DNA of 64,000 nt from Klenkia taihuensis. GTDB taxonomy: Bacteria; Actinomycetota; Actinomycetes; Mycobacteriales; Geodermatophilaceae. Shown here in pieces: positions 62,780-64,000 of this stretch. The DNA lies in assembly GCF_900112525.1 (NCBI RefSeq), contig NZ_FOMD01000001.1:930001-994000 (forward strand), given 5' to 3'. The stretch's first letter is position 1; every line of letters begins with the position of its first letter. Made by a program: the position numbers and the translations under genes. The notes under the pieces were generated by a model that was not told where the DNA came from, did no database searches, and worked only from the letters and a program-made list of their open reading frames with translations.

Positions 62780-64000
62780 ACCCCGCCACCGCCTTCGCCC
62801 GCGTGCTGGTCGACGAGCTCGCCCGGGGCGGCGTCACCGACGCCGTCGTCTGCCCCGGCTCCCGGTCGGCGCCGGTCGCCCTCGCGCTGCACCAGGCCGA
62901 GCTGTCGGGCCGGCTGCGGCTGCACGTGCGCATCGACGAGCGCACCGGGGCCTTCCTCGCCCTGGGGCTGGCCAAGGTCACCGGCCGCCCGGTCCCGGTG
63001 CTCACCACCTCGGGCACGGCGACCGCGCACCTGCACGCCGCCGCGCTCGAGGCCGACCAGTCCGGCATCCCGCTGCTGCTGCTCACCGCCGACCGGCCCC
63101 CGGAGCTGCGCGGCACCGGCGCCAACCAGACGATCGAGCAGCCCGGCCTCTACGGCGGCACGGTGCGCTGGGCGGCCGACGTCGGCACGCCCGAGGAGGG
63201 CCGGGAGGCCGCGCAGAACCGGTACTGGCGGTCCACCGCCGCCCGGGCCCTGCTGGTCGCCACCGGTGCGCTGTCCGGCGACCCCGGGCCGGTGCACCTC
63301 AACCTGGCGCTGCGCGACCCGCTGCTGCCCGAGGGGCACGACCCCCGGCCCGCGCCGCCGTCCGGGGTGTGGGCCGGTCGCCCGGACGACGCCCCCTGGA
63401 CGACGGTCGCCCCCGGCACCGGCCCCGGCGCGGGCCCCGGCGCGATGGTGACCACCCCGCCGCCGCCGGGCACCCCCGGCCCGGCGCGCGCCCGCCGCAC
63501 CCTCGTCGTCGCCGGCGACGCCCCCGTCGCGCTGGGCCGCAGCACCGCCGTCGTCGCCGGTCAGCGCGGCTGGCCGGTGCTCGGCGAGCCGAGCAGCGGC
63601 ACCTGGGGCGGCACCACCTCCGTGCGCGGCACCGCGCTGCTGCTGGGCACGCCGTGGGCCGCCGCGCACCGGCCCAACCGGGTGCTGGTGGTCGGCCGGC
63701 CGACGCTGAGCCGGCCGGTGTCGGCGCTGCTGGCCTCCCCCGACGTCGTCGTCGACACCGTCTCCCCGCACCCCCGCTGGCCCGACGCCGGCCGGGGGAG
63801 CGTCCGGGTGGGCGGGGTGCTGCCCGACCCCGGCGCCGTCCTCGGCGAGGTCGACGTCTCCGGCCACGTCGTCCCCGACGGCTGGGCGCAGGAGTGGGCC
63901 GGGGCGGCCGACCGCGTCGGCGCCGCCGTGGACCGGGTGCTGGACGCCACCACCCGGCTCACCGCGCCGCGGCTGGCCCGCGACCTGGTGGCCGAGCTCC
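62776..64000 (+). CDS. menD: MenD, SEPHCHC synthase (5' part, cut by the window edge)
   Basis: The open frame runs from GTG 62776 to the right edge (408 codons). ThDP-family motif 'VVCPGSRSAPVALAL', 'RIDERTGAFLALGLAK' and 'TSGTATAHLHAAALEA' identify MenD, which joins 2-oxoglutarate to isochorismate. The C-terminal ThDP-binding half is beyond the window. GTG overlaps the menC stop. A Gly/Pro-rich insert near residue 205 looks lineage-specific. Confidence 0.95.
   Translation, partial: MNPATAFARVLVDELARGGVTDAVVCPGSRSAPVALALHQAELSGRLRLHVRIDERTGAFLALGLAKVTGRPVPVLTTSGTATAHLHAAALEADQSGIPLLLLTADRPPELRGTGANQTIEQPGLYGGTVRWAADVGTPEEGREAAQNRYWRSTAARALLVATGALSGDPGPVHLNLALRDPLLPEGHDPRPAPPSGVWAGRPDDAPWTTVAPGTGPGAGPGAMVTTPPPPGTPGPARARRTLVVAGDAPVALGRSTAVVAGQRGWPVLGEPSSGTWGGTTSVRGTALLLGTPWAAAHRPNRVLVVGRPTLSRPVSALLASPDVVVDTVSPHPRWPDAGRGSVRVGGVLPDPGAVLGEVDVSGHVVPDGWAQEWAGAADRVGAAVDRVLDATTRLTAPRLARDLVAEL

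Overview
The window is a GC-rich (about 74% by eye) actinobacterial chromosome segment. It has many GTG starts and dense operons joined by ATGA or GTGA stop/start overlaps. Gene content and order resemble Mycobacterium and Streptomyces, and the overall style suits a Geodermatophilaceae-type genus (Blastococcus, Geodermatophilus, Modestobacter). That placement is inference; no rRNA or tRNA gene is present to anchor it. I saw no insertion sequence, prophage, CRISPR array or obvious island, so this looks like core chromosome. Locus-tag comparisons to M. tuberculosis and S. coelicolor are from memory.

Layout. 1-2977: LmeA-like protein, thioredoxin-like protein, then a sulfur operon (DUF4395, rhodanese, DUF1416) behind a leaderless cysteine-rich leader peptide. 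3077-4794: TetR regulator and divergent NAD-binding protein around three operators. 4829-12726: nitrobindin, DUF885 peptidase-like protein, small hypotheticals, SDR, an SMR transporter pair, an aminodeoxychorismate lyase-like enzyme and a squalene-cyclase-like protein. 12736-16734: Fur regulator, YgfZ, BKACE enzyme, RsiG (c-di-GMP-binding anti-sigma) and asparaginase. 16799-18566: XRE regulator, HbhA-like protein, DUF2516. 18627-24404: PspC, methyltransferases, MurB, SDR, MshA, YbjN. 24401-28055: DHA2 transporter, ArsR with SRPBCC and mycothiol-type enzymes, DUF1275. 28186-32864: two unknown proteins, GpmA, PhoU and SenX3-RegX3. 32887-37874: small proteins, GlxA-type regulator, Ppx/GppA and ProC. 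38181-41875: BdtA/Rv0500A-like DNA-binding protein, tiny ribosomal protein bS22, epimerase, PlsC, HAD phosphatase. 41895-44040: sigma factor BldN and its RsbN-like anti-sigma. 44190-58216: acyl-CoA ligase, glutaredoxin-like protein, then rex-hemA-hemC-hemD-hemB-DUF-hemL-pgm-tlpA-ccdA-resB-ccsB. 58332-64000: small proteins, an Lrp regulator and the menaquinone genes menA, menE, menC and menD (menD is cut by the right edge).

The genes combine into three main programmes. One is respiration: Rex controls a nearly continuous heme and System II cytochrome c biogenesis operon, with menaquinone synthesis close by. A second is sulfur and thiol redox: the rhodanese operon, MshA, and a mycothiol-transferase-like enzyme. 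The third is developmental and phosphate signalling: BldN/RsbN, RsiG, a BdtA-like regulator, and PhoU/SenX3/RegX3. BldN and RsiG in one window suggest a developing actinobacterium, for example one with a spore or motile-cell cycle.

A recurring feature is the leaderless promoter. About twenty genes have a TANNNT-type -10 element placed 6-8 nt before an ATG or GTG start, and several pairs of these face each other in very short divergent intergenic regions.
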